Of a stretch of DNA of 64,000 bases, positions 37,256 through 47,337 are shown piece after piece. The position numbers were made by a program, and so were the translations under genes. Below the pieces are notes generated by a model. The model searched no databases, was not told where the DNA came from, and saw nothing but the letters and a program-made list of their open reading frames with translations. How positions within the stretch are numbered: position 1 is the stretch's first letter; each line of letters begins with the position of its first letter. Origin of the DNA: Saccharibacillus sp. JS10 (GTDB taxonomy: Bacteria; Bacillota; Bacilli; Paenibacillales; Paenibacillaceae); NCBI RefSeq assembly GCF_024436065.1, contig NZ_JANFNS010000001.1, positions 930,001 to 994,000 of the forward strand, written 5' to 3'.

Positions 37256-37264
37256 ATTGTATCA
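37256..37264 (-). promoter_or_regulatory. Extended -10 promoter of lspA-ylyB
   Basis: Leftward TGATACAAT lies about 85 bases before lspA and after the ileS terminator. No clear -35 is seen. Confidence 0.45.
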
Positions 37265-37330
37265 CAGCGCTGAATCCAGCGTCTATTACGCCGGAGTATC
37301 AAAACTTACAACCTGCTTCTACACTCAAAC

Positions 37331-37365
37331 AAAAAGTGCCTGTCTACCTCGCACAGGCACTTTTT
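37331..37365 (-). terminator. Terminator of ileS
   Basis: AAAAAGTGCCTGT pairs with ACAGGCACTTTTT around a nine-base loop. Confidence 0.92.
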
Positions 37366-37385
37366 GCTACGTCAATTGAACTTGT

Positions 37386-40300
37386 TTAATGAATTTTGAT
37401 ACCCACTTCTTTGCCGTTAAGCGTGACTTGCTCCATACCTTCTGCTTGACCGAACGATACGTTGTTGACCAGCACGTTTTCGCGAAGTACGGAATCGAAA
37501 GCATTCAAAGCCGCTTGCAGTTCAGCATCGACATCGAGCGTAAGGTCGACACGCTGCTCGACTTTAAGGTCCAGCTTTTTACGTGTATCTTGAACCGCAC
37601 GCACGATTTCACGCACCCAACCTTCTTGTTCCAGTTCAGGCGTGACATCGGTGTTCAAAGCAACGGTAAGCCCGTAACCCGATGCGGAAGCGAAACCTTC
37701 TTTTGCTTTTTTCTCGATCAGCAATTCTTCGCTTGTGACTTGCAGTTCTTCACCTTCTGGCGACGCGATATGGAATTCACCTTTTTCGACCACAGAACGC
37801 GTTTCTTCGGCACTCATGCCTTTGAAATGATTTTGCAAAAATCCGACGTTTTTACCGTATTTTTTGCCGGCTACTTTCAAGTTCAGCTTGAGCGTGTAAT
37901 CGACGAAGTCGCTGTCTCCGGTTTCGATACGAATTTCTTTGACATTGATTTCGTCTTTGATGATTTCCGCGTAGTCTGCGACATGCAATTCACCATCAAT
38001 CGAAACGATCAGCTCGGATAATGGTTGACGGGTTTTGAGACTATTCTCGTTCCGTACGTTACGCGCAAGTTCAACGATCTGCTGAGACGTCTTCATATCG
38101 CGCTCAAGTTCTACATCAATCAGTGCTGCATCGGCTTCTGGATAATCGGTAAGATGTACGCTACCCGTACCGCCCAGATTGCTGTACAGATCTTCTGCCA
38201 ATACAGGCATGAACGGCGCGATCAGACGCGACAACGTGCTAAGCACTTCTGTCAGTGTACGATACGCATCGAGTTTGTCTTCAGTCAGCCCGCTGCCCCA
38301 GAAACGGTCACGCGAACGACGGATATACCAATTACTCATACCGTCAACAAATTCTTCGATTGCTTTTGCAGCGGTCAAGAAATCATTGTCGGACAAAGCT
38401 TCATTCGCGATTGCCACAACGCTATGCAGTCTCGACAAGATCCAACGATCCAGACGTCCGGTTGGAACTTGGAATGGATGCGCAGCTGGATCGAAACCGT
38501 CGATATCCGCATACAACGTCAAGAACGCGTGCGTGTTGACGATCGTATCCACGACTTTCGACTTCGCTTCGCCAACGACTGTTTTCGAGAAACGTTTGGT
38601 ATTCCACGGCGCGCTATCGGCAAGCATTACCCAACGGAACGCGTCCATCCCGTACTCTTCGAGCACTTCCCACGGATCAACGACGTTACCTTTGGATTTA
38701 GACATTTTTTGTCCGTTTTCATCCAGGATATGACCGGTTGCCATAACCGATTTGTATGGCGCTTCGCCTGTGATCATTGTCGATACTGCGAGCAAGCTGT
38801 AGAACCAACCGCGCGTTTGGTCAATACCTTCGACGATCATATCCGCCGGATATTGCGCTTTGAACGCTTCGCCGTTTTCGAACGGATAATGTTGTTGAGC
38901 AAAAGGCATCGAGCCGCTATCGAACCAGACGTCGATGACTTCCGGAGTACGCGTCATCACGGCTCCTTCAGCGAACGGCGATTTCAGCTTGATTTCATCC
39001 ACATATGGCTTATGAAGTTCAATGTCTTCCGGTACGAAGTCCACAGCGCGCTCACGCAGATCGGCAATACTTTTCGGTGCGTACTGCTTGCCTGTTTCTT
39101 CGCAGACCCAGACGTTCAGCGGCGTGCCCCAATAACGGTTACGGCTGATATTCCAATCGATCAGATCTTCAAGGAATTTACCGAAACGACCGTCGCGTAC
39201 ATGATCCGGGTACCATTTTACGTTTTTGTTGTTTTCGATCAGTTTGTCTTTGACCGCAGTCGTTTGGATAAACCAGCTGTCTGTTGCATAGTACAGAAGC
39301 GGTGTGTGGCATCTCCAGCAGAACGGATAACTATGCTCGTATTTTTCTTTGCTGTACAGACGTCCTTTTTCGGACAAATATTTTACGATTTCGATATCGG
39401 TCTCGCCGTCTTTTACAAAACGACCTGCAAAGTCTGTCACTTCAGCAACAAAACGTCCTTGCGAATCAACCAGATTGATAAAGCTGATTCCGTTTTCGCG
39501 GCATACGCGGTAATCGTCTTCGCCGTGGGCAGGCGCAAGGTGAACGACACCTGTACCGCTAGAATCGGTAACGAAGTCGGCGCCCAAGACGATATGCCCT
39601 TTTTCCGGTGTAAAGTAATGGAACGGCGCGTCGTAGCTCAGTCCAACCAGTTCGGAACCTGGCAGCTCAGACAAAGTCTCGTACTCGCCTTTCAGTACAC
39701 TTTCAACCAAGTTTTTCGCCAAGATCAGCACTTCGCCGTCTTGTTTCACTTTGACATAAGTCATGGTTGGATTCACTGCCAATGCGATATTCGAAGGCAA
39801 AGTCCAAGGCGTAGTCGTCCAAGCCAATACGAACTCGCCGTTTTCCAACTTGAATTTCGCTGTAGCGCTCAGGTCTTTAACATCTTCGTAGCCTTGAGCC
39901 ACTTCGTGCGAACTCAGTGTAGTCTGACAAGAAGGGCAATACGGGCTTACGCGGTGACCGCGATAGAGCAAGCCTTTTTCGTGAATCGTGCCGAGCAAGT
40001 TCCAGACTGTCTCGATATATTGATTGTCCAATGTGATATAAGGGTTATCTAGATCTGTCCAATAGCCGATCGCTTCGGTCAGATCACGCCATTGTTTTTC
40101 GTAGGTGAATACACTTTCTTTACACTTCTTGATAAACTTCTCGACGCCGTACTCTTCGATCTCGTGTTTACCGGAAATGCCCAGTTGTTTTTCAACGCCC
40201 AATTCAACCGGCAGACCGTGAGTATCCCAACCGGCTTTACGCACGACATGGAATCCTTTCATCGTTTGGTAACGACCCACGAAGTCTTTGATTACGCGTC

Positions 40301-40478
40301 CAAGGACGTGCCCGATATGCGGAACTCCGTTTGCCGTAGGCGGCCCTTCGTAAAAGACGAAATTCGGTTTGCCTTCGCGGTTTTCGATCGATTTTTTAAA
40401 CGTATCTTCTTCATTCCAACGGTTCAGTACACGCAGATCGCGTGCACGCGCTTTTTCTTTCACGTCGACTCTTTGCAT
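37386..40478 (-). CDS. ileS: Isoleucyl-tRNA synthetase, probable type 2 (eukaryote-like)
   Basis: This 1030-residue synthetase has HIGH at residues 54-57 and MSKSKGNVVDPW near 590. The block RKAGWDTHGLPVELGVEKQLG, the length (Bacillus type 1 is about 920), and the lack of a recognisable C-terminal Cys4 zinc module all suggest the type 2 class, which is linked to mupirocin tolerance. It occupies the standard chromosomal site between divIVA and lspA, under an Ile T-box, so it is presumably the housekeeping enzyme. AAAGGAG precedes the ATG. Confidence 0.93.
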   Translation of the reverse strand: MQRVDVKEKARARDLRVLNRWNEEDTFKKSIENREGKPNFVFYEGPPTANGVPHIGHVLGRVIKDFVGRYQTMKGFHVVRKAGWDTHGLPVELGVEKQLGISGKHEIEEYGVEKFIKKCKESVFTYEKQWRDLTEAIGYWTDLDNPYITLDNQYIETVWNLLGTIHEKGLLYRGHRVSPYCPSCQTTLSSHEVAQGYEDVKDLSATAKFKLENGEFVLAWTTTPWTLPSNIALAVNPTMTYVKVKQDGEVLILAKNLVESVLKGEYETLSELPGSELVGLSYDAPFHYFTPEKGHIVLGADFVTDSSGTGVVHLAPAHGEDDYRVCRENGISFINLVDSQGRFVAEVTDFAGRFVKDGETDIEIVKYLSEKGRLYSKEKYEHSYPFCWRCHTPLLYYATDSWFIQTTAVKDKLIENNKNVKWYPDHVRDGRFGKFLEDLIDWNISRNRYWGTPLNVWVCEETGKQYAPKSIADLRERAVDFVPEDIELHKPYVDEIKLKSPFAEGAVMTRTPEVIDVWFDSGSMPFAQQHYPFENGEAFKAQYPADMIVEGIDQTRGWFYSLLAVSTMITGEAPYKSVMATGHILDENGQKMSKSKGNVVDPWEVLEEYGMDAFRWVMLADSAPWNTKRFSKTVVGEAKSKVVDTIVNTHAFLTLYADIDGFDPAAHPFQVPTGRLDRWILSRLHSVVAIANEALSDNDFLTAAKAIEEFVDGMSNWYIRRSRDRFWGSGLTEDKLDAYRTLTEVLSTLSRLIAPFMPVLAEDLYSNLGGTGSVHLTDYPEADAALIDVELERDMKTSQQIVELARNVRNENSLKTRQPLSELIVSIDGELHVADYAEIIKDEINVKEIRIETGDSDFVDYTLKLNLKVAGKKYGKNVGFLQNHFKGMSAEETRSVVEKGEFHIASPEGEELQVTSEELLIEKKAKEGFASASGYGLTVALNTDVTPELEQEGWVREIVRAVQDTRKKLDLKVEQRVDLTLDVDAELQAALNAFDSVLRENVLVNNVSFGQAEGMEQVTLNGKEVGIKIH

Positions 40479-40502
40479 CGTGATTGGCTCCTTTTTAGTT
40501 CA

Positions 40503-40894
40503 AAATAAAAACCCCGCCCCTGAAAAGGGACGAGGTTAGCTCGCGTTACCACCCTTGTTTCGCTTGTTGCACGTTCTGTCCGAAAAACGCCTGAGCAAGC
40601 CGCTTTTCGGGCATCGCGCAATAAAGCGACACCTTAGTCACCGTATCGATAAATACGGGTCCGAGATAACGGTCGGCTGCCGGTACGGCCTACTGTCTAT
40701 TTGCATCTATGCGTTCATATATGCAAAAGAGTTCGAGCGTACTTCTCCGGGATGATATTCAGTCAACGTATCGGACGCCGGCTTTCAGCATAGAACTGCA
40801 CGGCTCTCTGAAGAACGAATTGGATGACTTACTGTTCCCATCGTGGAATTTTCATATACATACCTGTATGTTGCTTATTACACGCCTGAGGCGT
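40503..40894 (-). promoter_or_regulatory. T-box riboswitch, isoleucine
   Basis: The leftward leader of about 390 bases holds AGTAA and GAGAGCC stem I features. Near 40752-40758 is an ATC specifier in the context GAATATCATCCC. The T-box proper, AAGGGTGGTAACGCG, is at 40542-40556. The terminator is AACCCCG paired with the CGAGGTT region (40511-40537), followed by U. Uncharged tRNA-Ile should favour the antiterminator and raise ileS expression. Confidence 0.92.
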
Positions 40895-40900
40895 CTTTTA

Positions 40901-40929
40901 TTTATAGCGTTATATTGACTTATTGTCAA
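40901..40929 (-). promoter_or_regulatory. Promoter of the T-box-ileS unit
   Basis: Leftward TTGACA (40924-40929) and TATAAA (40901-40906) are 17 bases apart. Confidence 0.85.
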
Positions 40930-40962
40930 TAGTTAGCCGAACCCATACACCGATCCGGGCTT

Positions 40963-41490
40963 TTAGTATAATTCACTAGAGCGGCGCTCTGCTTGCGCTT
41001 GTTCCATTTCCCGATCCAGTTCGCGGCTTTGGCGATCCAGCGCATCCCAGCCGTCTTGAGCAAGCAGTTCAAGCTGTGCTTCGATCAGCGTACGGAAACG
41101 AGTGCGGTAGATTGAAGCTTGTTTTTTCAACTCTTCCATCTCTACAGCCACTTTGCGCGATTTCACGAGCGACTCGTTAATGATACGGTCCGCGTTTTTC
41201 TCCGCTTCTTTTACGACCAGTTGAGCTTCTTTTTTCGCATTGCTACGAACTTCGTCTGCCGCTTCTTGCGCGACAATGATCGTCTTGCTCAGCGTCTCTT
41301 CCAAGTTCATAAAGTGATTCAGACGTTCTTCCATCGAACTCATGCGGTGCAGCAGATCTTTGTTTTCCCGAATCACGCTTTCGTAATCTTTGATCACTTG
41401 ATCCAAAAACTCGTTGACTTCATCTTCATCATATCCGCGAAGACGCCGGCTGAATTCTTTATTATGTATATCCAGCGGTGTTAATGCCAT
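40963..41490 (-). CDS. divIVA: Cell division and polarity protein DivIVA
   Basis: This 175-residue coiled-coil protein binds negatively curved membrane at septa and poles. The N-terminal lipid-binding motif MALTPLDIHNKEFSRRLRGYDEDEVNEFLD is intact, followed by heptad-rich helices to the end. The ATG at 41490 follows GGAGGTG; an earlier ATG precedes that site. It closes the division gene group. Confidence 0.95.
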   Translation of the reverse strand: MALTPLDIHNKEFSRRLRGYDEDEVNEFLDQVIKDYESVIRENKDLLHRMSSMEERLNHFMNLEETLSKTIIVAQEAADEVRSNAKKEAQLVVKEAEKNADRIINESLVKSRKVAVEMEELKKQASIYRTRFRTLIEAQLELLAQDGWDALDRQSRELDREMEQAQAERRSSELY

Positions 41491-41658
41491 GCTATGCACC
41501 TCCAATGTATTAAGCACGCTGCCAACCCCTCGGCGAAAGCTTAGGCTGTATCACGTTCGTGCATCAGATCGCTGCGTAATCCACGCAAAACGAATCTTTT
41601 GGTTTTATCGGAATTTCGACGTCGAAACGTAAATCCCTTCTTTTCAAGCCGTAAATGA

Positions 41659-42441
41659 TCAGACAAATTTGCCGACTCGGACACGGTAACGTCCTTTTTT
41701 TGTCAGATCGCCAACTTCCAATACGCGAAACCGCCCGAACCCTTGCAAAGAAACCGTATCTCCGGCTCGAAGCGTTTTGGAAGGATCTTCTTCCACTTTC
41801 CAGTTCACCCGGCAACGTCCCGCTTTGATCGGCGCCAATATTTTCGCTCGGCTGATTCGGTATACGTCGCTTGCAATCCCATCAAGTCTGGGTGAAGCTA
41901 CGGTAAGCTCCATTTCTGCAAGCTCGGATTCTGACGACTGCAACTGATCAATCGGTATAATTTCGGTAAAAACGCTAACCCGATGAACTTGTCTCAGCTC
42001 CACATGAAGAAAATCCGCGATCTCGGCAGCTACCACGATATGGCAGCCGTCTTCGCGCGGATGGATATCGCCAATTTTGGAACGTTTCATACCGAGTCCA
42101 AGTACAGACCCCATATAATCGCCATGCGAAAGTTCAGTGAATTTGCTATCCGCAGGCGTGATCGACAATACCGCAAGTTTTGTATCTTCGTCATCAAGGT
42201 CGCGGTAATCCGGCGCAATCAGTGCTCGGCACCGCTCGGCGCCTGAACCGCCGCCGTCCAGACGAATCGTAACATCCGGCTCCGAATTGGCTAACATCGT
42301 TAACAGTTGTAGCTGACGCGGATCGAGAAAATCGGTCAACTTCATTTCGTGATAACGAGCCGCACCTTCTAGCCATTCGGAGGCACGATCCACAAACTCG
42401 CGTTCATCGGGATGAACATGCTCGTGTATAGGTTTGGACAT
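41659..42441 (-). CDS. ylmH: S4-domain RNA-binding protein YlmH
   Basis: This 260-residue protein has a YlmH-type N-terminal domain (HEHVHPDEREFVDRASEWLEGA and LTDFLDPRQLQLL) and a C-terminal S4 domain (LDGIASDVYRISRAKILAPIKAGRCRVNW). Bacterial YlmH proteins act on stalled ribosome complexes and are encoded with division genes. AGAGGAG precedes the ATG. A 168-base spacer with the palindrome TTTCGACGTCGAAA separates it from divIVA. Confidence 0.92.
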   Translation of the reverse strand: MSKPIHEHVHPDEREFVDRASEWLEGAARYHEMKLTDFLDPRQLQLLTMLANSEPDVTIRLDGGGSGAERCRALIAPDYRDLDDEDTKLAVLSITPADSKFTELSHGDYMGSVLGLGMKRSKIGDIHPREDGCHIVVAAEIADFLHVELRQVHRVSVFTEIIPIDQLQSSESELAEMELTVASPRLDGIASDVYRISRAKILAPIKAGRCRVNWKVEEDPSKTLRAGDTVSLQGFGRFRVLEVGDLTKKGRYRVRVGKFV

Positions 42442-42452
42442 GGTTTGCTCCT

Positions 42453-42749
42453 CTAACTAATCGCAAGTCTTAACAATTCAACCAGATACGATGCTCCGCC
42501 TGCCACAAAACGCAAAACGAAAAACGCAACGATTGGAGAAATATCCAGCATGCCGCCAATCGGAGGAATAAACCGACGGAAAATAGACAGATACGGCTCG
42601 GTTACTTTGCCTAACAATACGCCGACTTGGCTTTCACGCAGGTTCGGTATCCAAGACATCAAAATATAAATGATCAGAAGATAAGAATAGATCGTAAATA
42701 AAGCCGGAAGCCATTGAACTTGCAATTGCCACAAAAAGTTATCTAGCAA
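42453..42749 (-). CDS. ylmG: YggT family membrane protein YlmG
   Basis: This 98-residue protein has two hydrophobic segments and the family motif [28 protein letters not shown] near the middle. It starts with TTG after GAGGTGA. It sits between sepF and ylmH as in other Firmicutes; the exact role, probably in membrane or septum organisation, is not known. Confidence 0.9.
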   Translation of the reverse strand: MLDNFLWQLQVQWLPALFTIYSYLLIIYILMSWIPNLRESQVGVLLGKVTEPYLSIFRRFIPPIGGMLDISPIVAFFVLRFVAGGASYLVELLRLAIS

Positions 42750-42756
42750 GCGATCT

Positions 42757-43209
42757 TCACCTCATTTGATTAAATTCGTGATCCTCTCGAATCAGATCCG
42801 CAATCGTTCCTTCAACTTCCACCGTATCCGGTGTACAAAGGAAAATATCGCCGCCGACTTTAGAGATATTACCGTTAATCGCATAGACCGTTCCGCCAAG
42901 AAAATCAATAATGCGTTTGGCATGATCACGGCGTACTTGTTGCAAATTCACAACGACAGAGCGGTGTGCACGAAGATGATCCGCAATCTGCTGAGCATCA
43001 TCGTAAGTGCGTGGCTCCACCAAAATCACCTTGACACTTTTTTGCGAATGGATACTGACGACATTGTTGGCTTTGCCATTTTTACGCGAGTCTTGATTGG
43101 CTACAGCTTCATACGGTTGATCGTCCGCGTCTGCTACTTTTTCGCGCTCCACGATCTCCTCTTCTTCCTGCAGTCCGAGAAAATTCATAAAACGGTTCAT
43201 AACACCCAT
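42757..43209 (-). CDS. sepF: Cell division protein SepF
   Basis: This 150-residue protein begins with a membrane-binding amphipathic helix ([13 protein letters not shown]), followed by an acidic linker and the SepF core ([31 protein letters not shown] and [13 protein letters not shown]). It tethers and aligns FtsZ filaments at the septum. The ATG at 43209 follows AGGAGG, which lies in the end of ylmE, so the genes are coupled. Confidence 0.94.
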   Translation of the reverse strand: MGVMNRFMNFLGLQEEEEIVEREKVADADDQPYEAVANQDSRKNGKANNVVSIHSQKSVKVILVEPRTYDDAQQIADHLRAHRSVVVNLQQVRRDHAKRIIDFLGGTVYAINGNISKVGGDIFLCTPDTVEVEGTIADLIREDHEFNQMR

Positions 43210-43211
43210 CT

Positions 43212-43901
43212 TCAATCCTCCTCTTTTCCTACTAGAATAGAACCCAGTCGAATCCAGGTTGCGCCTTCTTCGATCGCGACTTCAAAATCGCCCGACATCC
43301 CCATCGATAAATGTTGGATCGGCTGCTCTTGAGCGCCTTTGGCATTCAGCTCGTCGCGTAGCTCTCTTAATTGACGAAACACAGGACGTGCCGATTCGGC
43401 ATCGGAATCTAGCGGAGCCATCGTCATCAAGCCAATCACTTCGATATGAGGAAACTGCTTCATTTGCCCAATAAAATCAAACACGTTCTCCGGCTCCATA
43501 CCGGACTTCGATTCTTCGCCCGACACATTGACTTGAACAAAAGCTTTAATGTGTATATCGGTTGCCGAAGCTTGTCGCTCCAGCTCTTTTGCCAAAGACA
43601 ATCGATCCAGCGAATGAATATACGCGAATTTTCCGACGACTTCTTTCACTTTGTTGCTCTGGAGTTGACCGATAAAATGCCAAATGCCTCGACTTCCTAG
43701 CGCTTCCCATTTCGGTTTGGCAGTCTGCCAACGATTTTCTCCCAAATGTACGATGCCGCTATCCAGAACGTTTGACGTTTTTTCGACCGATACATATTTG
43801 GTTACCGCAACGATATTGACTTCTTCAGGCGATCTGCCTACACGTGCACAAGTCTCTGCTACGCTCTGATTGACTTGCGCGATCCGTTGTTCTAAGGTCA
43901 C
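43212..43901 (-). CDS. ylmE: Pyridoxal phosphate homeostasis protein YlmE (YggS family)
   Basis: This 229-residue TIM-barrel protein has the PLP lysine in VAVTKYVS near residue 35, then HLGENRWQTAKPKWEAL and WHFIGQLQSNK. The ending has LSMGMSGDFEVAIEEGATWIRLGS. It has no known catalytic activity and buffers PLP. It starts with GTG overlapping the ylmD stop by four bases. Confidence 0.94.
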   Translation of the reverse strand: MTLEQRIAQVNQSVAETCARVGRSPEEVNIVAVTKYVSVEKTSNVLDSGIVHLGENRWQTAKPKWEALGSRGIWHFIGQLQSNKVKEVVGKFAYIHSLDRLSLAKELERQASATDIHIKAFVQVNVSGEESKSGMEPENVFDFIGQMKQFPHIEVIGLMTMAPLDSDAESARPVFRQLRELRDELNAKGAQEQPIQHLSMGMSGDFEVAIEEGATWIRLGSILVGKEED

Positions 43902-44773
43902 CGGAACGTGCCTCCTTCTTTCAGTCCGATCCAGCTTGCCATTCTTCCAGTCTTTCCATGCTCTTGCCTATGCGAAAAGAACAGATCGGTCCGGCTGCTC
44001 GTACACCATTGCGTACAGGCAATACTTTCTGGACTTATTCCTGATCTTATCATAAGGTGTCGATTCAATTCTTTCAAGTTTAGACGGGCTTTGCCGCCTC
44101 CTAAATCTACGGAAAAGTCCGATAAAGGACGGAAATCGTTAGATTTGTAGGCTTGAAGCACTTCTTCCACTCGATTTAGTACCGTTTCGTCGACTTCGTA
44201 CCGATTTTCACCGATTGAAGGTCCAATTGCTGCTAACAGGTCTTGAGGACGACTGCCGTACTGCTCCGTCATTTTTTTGACCATAAGCCCTGCAATGTCT
44301 GCCACTGTCCCTTTCCACCCTGCATGCGCTAAACCTACAACTTGTTGAATCGGATCGAAAAAGTATAAAGGTACACAGTCGGCGTAAAAGGAAGTGAGCA
44401 GTATACCCGGCACATTGGTCAACAATCCGTCGGTATCTTGAAAAGCACTTTCCCGATCCAAACGTCCTTTTCCGCGATCTTCCGCAGTCACAATCGCAAT
44501 ATTGGCAGTATGGACTTGTTCGCCGCTTGTCCAATCTTCGAAACGAAACCCAGCGGCTTCGGCAACTTTGGAACGATTCATGCTTACATCAACTGGATCG
44601 TCTCCGACATGCAGCGCGCAATTGAGCTGGGCATGATACCCTTTGCTTACCCCTCCGGAGCGTCCGGTAAAACCAGAACTTAATGTATCAAAAGATTTCC
44701 ACGGCTCAATCTCGAATATTTCGGCTCCATTATCGGCGATCCGACGTACAAATGGTTCTTGCAAAAGACTCAT
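43898..44773 (-). CDS. ylmD: YlmD/YfiH family (DUF152) purine nucleoside phosphorylase/laccase-like
   Basis: This 291-residue protein carries the family zinc histidine and cysteine residues: GEQVHTANIA, SFYADCVPLYFFD and GLAHAGWKGTVADI. Family members act on purine nucleosides (older name polyphenol oxidase). The ATG at 44773 follows AAGGAGG. It is the first gene after the ftsZ terminator and heads ylmD-ylmE-sepF-ylmG-ylmH. Confidence 0.92.
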   Translation of the reverse strand: MSLLQEPFVRRIADNGAEIFEIEPWKSFDTLSSGFTGRSGGVSKGYHAQLNCALHVGDDPVDVSMNRSKVAEAAGFRFEDWTSGEQVHTANIAIVTAEDRGKGRLDRESAFQDTDGLLTNVPGILLTSFYADCVPLYFFDPIQQVVGLAHAGWKGTVADIAGLMVKKMTEQYGSRPQDLLAAIGPSIGENRYEVDETVLNRVEEVLQAYKSNDFRPLSDFSVDLGGGKARLNLKELNRHLMIRSGISPESIACTQWCTSSRTDLFFSHRQEHGKTGRMASWIGLKEGGTFR

Positions 44774-44805
44774 ATCTTTAAATCCTCCTTGCATAGTACT
44801 TAATT

Positions 44806-44843
44806 GAAAAAAAGATCCGCTTCCGAATGACGAAAGCGGATCT
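44806..44843 (-). terminator. Terminator of ftsZ
   Basis: AGATCCGCTTCCG pairs with CGAAAGCGGATCT (one mismatch), followed by seven U leftward, in the gap before ylmD. Confidence 0.88.
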
Positions 44844-44852
44844 GCTGTAATT

Positions 44853-45971
44853 CTAATCGTTATTTTGACGTGAACGATTACGTAAAAACGTTGGAATATC
44901 TAATTGGTCGCCGCCTTGTTGTGGATCAAAAGCCGGACGTTGTGGTTGTGAACGATCCGTTTGAGCTTCAGGCTGTTGCGCCGAAGGCTGACGTACCGAA
45001 GGTTTTAGTGGTGTAGGCTTGTGTTCGAATCCTGTTGCAATCACGGTGACTTTAATATCTTCTTTCATATTTTCGTCGATGATTGCACCGAAGATCATAT
45101 TCACTTCTGGATCAGAAGCTTCGATTACGATCTCTGCGGCTTCGTTCACTTCATACAGCGACAGATTCGATCCGCCTGTGATATTCATGATTACGCCTCT
45201 TGCGCCTTCGATTGAAGTCTCAAGCAGTGGGCTCATGATCGCTTTGCGAGCTGCTTCGGTTGCACGATTTTCACCCGAAGCTTCGCCGATCCCCATCAAA
45301 GCAGAACCACGCTCGGTCATAATCGTTTTAACGTCGGCAAAGTCAAGGTTGATTAGACCTGGAACTTTGATCAAGTCAGAGATACCTTGTACCGCTTGAC
45401 GAAGTACATTGTCCGCTTCGCGGAAAGCTTCGAGCATCGGCGTCTTTTTATCGACGATTTCGAGCAATCGGTCATTTGGAATCACGATCAGTGTATCGAC
45501 TTTTTCTTTCAAAGCTTCGATACCCAATACCGCTTGACCTGCACGTTTGCGTCCTTCGAACGTAAATGGACGTGTCACGACCCCAACGGTCAACGCGCCG
45601 CATTCACGTGCAATTTCAGCAATCACCGGAGCTGCACCTGTTCCTGTGCCGCCTCCCATACCTGCGGTTACGAATACCATATCCGCGCCTTTTAGGGTGT
45701 TGCTGATTAACTCGCGAGATTCTTCCGCCGCTTTTTTGCCGACATCAGGATTAGCTCCTGCGCCAAGACCTCGGGTTAATTTATCGCCGATCTGTAATTT
45801 ATGCTCCGACTTTGCCAAATGCAATGCCTGAGCGTCCGTGTTAACTGTAATAAACTCTACACCTTGCACGCCGTTCTCGATCATTCGGTTGACTGCATTA
45901 CTACCGCCGCCACCTACACCAATTACTTTAATGCGTGCTAGGCTCTCCATTTCGAAATCGAATTCCAACAT
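44853..45971 (-). CDS. ftsZ: Cell division protein FtsZ
   Basis: This 372-residue tubulin homologue forms the Z ring. The start is [27 protein letters not shown]. The nucleotide signature [11 protein letters not shown] is near residue 104, with the T7 loop [16 protein letters not shown]-rich linker leads to the C-terminal binding peptide [10 protein letters not shown], used by FtsA and SepF. It follows ftsA by 51 bases. Confidence 0.97.
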   Translation of the reverse strand: MLEFDFEMESLARIKVIGVGGGGSNAVNRMIENGVQGVEFITVNTDAQALHLAKSEHKLQIGDKLTRGLGAGANPDVGKKAAEESRELISNTLKGADMVFVTAGMGGGTGTGAAPVIAEIARECGALTVGVVTRPFTFEGRKRAGQAVLGIEALKEKVDTLIVIPNDRLLEIVDKKTPMLEAFREADNVLRQAVQGISDLIKVPGLINLDFADVKTIMTERGSALMGIGEASGENRATEAARKAIMSPLLETSIEGARGVIMNITGGSNLSLYEVNEAAEIVIEASDPEVNMIFGAIIDENMKEDIKVTVIATGFEHKPTPLKPSVRQPSAQQPEAQTDRSQPQRPAFDPQQGGDQLDIPTFLRNRSRQNND

Positions 45972-46022
45972 ATTCCTCCATCTCCCCCTCGTTTTCCTTG
46001 GATGGGCTCGTTTTTGTGTAGA

Positions 46023-47279
46023 TCATATAAATTCGCTAAACATATTTTTGAGCTTTTCTAGGAAACCGGTTTTCTCGCCTGTCTCCGGTTTAGGGCTAGA
46101 CTGAGGGCGATTCACAGCTTTTTTGCTTGGAACTGTGTTGACACCCCGACCGCGATTTTTACGAATCACACTGTGTAAAATACCAATGCCGCTCGCAAAA
46201 GCCGGATCACGAACACCGATGTAATCCGGAACGCTAAGTCTGACCGAAGCTGCAAGTTCACTTTGCGCGACTTGTAAAACACCTGGCATTGCGACAGTTC
46301 CGCCGCTCAGTACATAACCTCCGGAAATATCCCGGTAACCCATACGATGAATTTCTTGATGAATCAGTTGGAATATTTCTTGAACACGAGGTTCAATGAT
46401 TGCAGCTAAATCTTCTTGCGTATATTCCTTCTCTACGGAACTGCCGATTCGGTTGACTTTGAATACAACGTCTGCCGCAGCATCCGCCATCATTGCGCAA
46501 CCGTATTTCAGCTTCACTTTCTCCGCTTGATCCGTTACCGTACGCAAACCGTAAGCAATATCGTTCGTGACATATTCTCCGCCTATAGGAAGCGTAGATA
46601 CCGCAGCGAGATGGCCGTTTTCAAAAACCGAAATCGTCGCTTGTCCCGCTCCAATATCAAGCATAGCCGTGCGCATCGTTTTCTCATCTTTGGTAAGTGC
46701 CAGCTGGCCAGCCCCGAGGGAAATCAGCACCAGTTCTTTTGCCTTGAGATCGGCTTTCTCCACGCAACGCAAGAGGTTATGTATAGCCGTCTTGGCGCCT
46801 GTCACGATCGTTGCTTCTACCTCTAGGCGAGACCCGATCATACCACGCGGATCCTGAATTCCCTCCAAGCCGTCAACCACAAATTGCTTGGCAACGACGT
46901 CGATGATTTCACGCTCCGGCGGAAGGGCAATCACTTCAGCAGCTTTTGTCACGCGGTCCAGATCGTCTTCTCCGATCTCTCGATCTTCGTTCGATACCGT
47001 TACGACGCCGCGACTTGGCTGCAACCCGATATGACTACCTGATATGCCGACATAAACTTCCGATATTTGAATGCCGACCATACGCTCGGCGTGCTCAACT
47101 GCACTACGAATCGATTGGACGGTTTGATCGACGTCAACAATGGCGCCTTTTCGGATTCCTTCCGAATCGGCTGATCCAACTCCAATAATATTAAAGGTTC
47201 CGTTATTGACTTCCCCAATAATAGCACGAACTTTGGATGTACCGATGTCCAAACTAACAATGATGTCATTGTTGCTCAA
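46023..47279 (-). CDS. ftsA: Cell division protein FtsA
   Basis: This 418-residue actin-fold protein anchors FtsZ to the membrane. It is read from TTG 47279, ten bases after GGGAGG, giving the expected N-terminus SNNDIIVSLDIGTSKVRAIIGE. Upstream in-frame codons lie in the ribosome site. The later phosphate motif is LDIGAGQATISVFENG, and the C-terminal amphipathic helix GFLEKLKNMFSEFI is the membrane anchor. Confidence 0.95.
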   Translation of the reverse strand: MSNNDIIVSLDIGTSKVRAIIGEVNNGTFNIIGVGSADSEGIRKGAIVDVDQTVQSIRSAVEHAERMVGIQISEVYVGISGSHIGLQPSRGVVTVSNEDREIGEDDLDRVTKAAEVIALPPEREIIDVVAKQFVVDGLEGIQDPRGMIGSRLEVEATIVTGAKTAIHNLLRCVEKADLKAKELVLISLGAGQLALTKDEKTMRTAMLDIGAGQATISVFENGHLAAVSTLPIGGEYVTNDIAYGLRTVTDQAEKVKLKYGCAMMADAAADVVFKVNRIGSSVEKEYTQEDLAAIIEPRVQEIFQLIHQEIHRMGYRDISGGYVLSGGTVAMPGVLQVAQSELAASVRLSVPDYIGVRDPAFASGIGILHSVIRKNRGRGVNTVPSKKAVNRPQSSPKPETGEKTGFLEKLKNMFSEFI

Positions 47280-47337
47280 GCCCCTGGCACCTCCCATGTA
47301 CAAAAATTAATCAATTGGTTCGTTTAAAACCGGGCAC

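Noticed and set aside
38025-40052. 675-codon open frame on the + strand
   Set aside because: It lies opposite the clear ileS gene and reads as low-complexity antisense; no ribosome site or family features.
40930-40962. Terminator for divIVA
   Set aside because: A G-U-rich stem can be drawn but there is no U run in the leftward direction.
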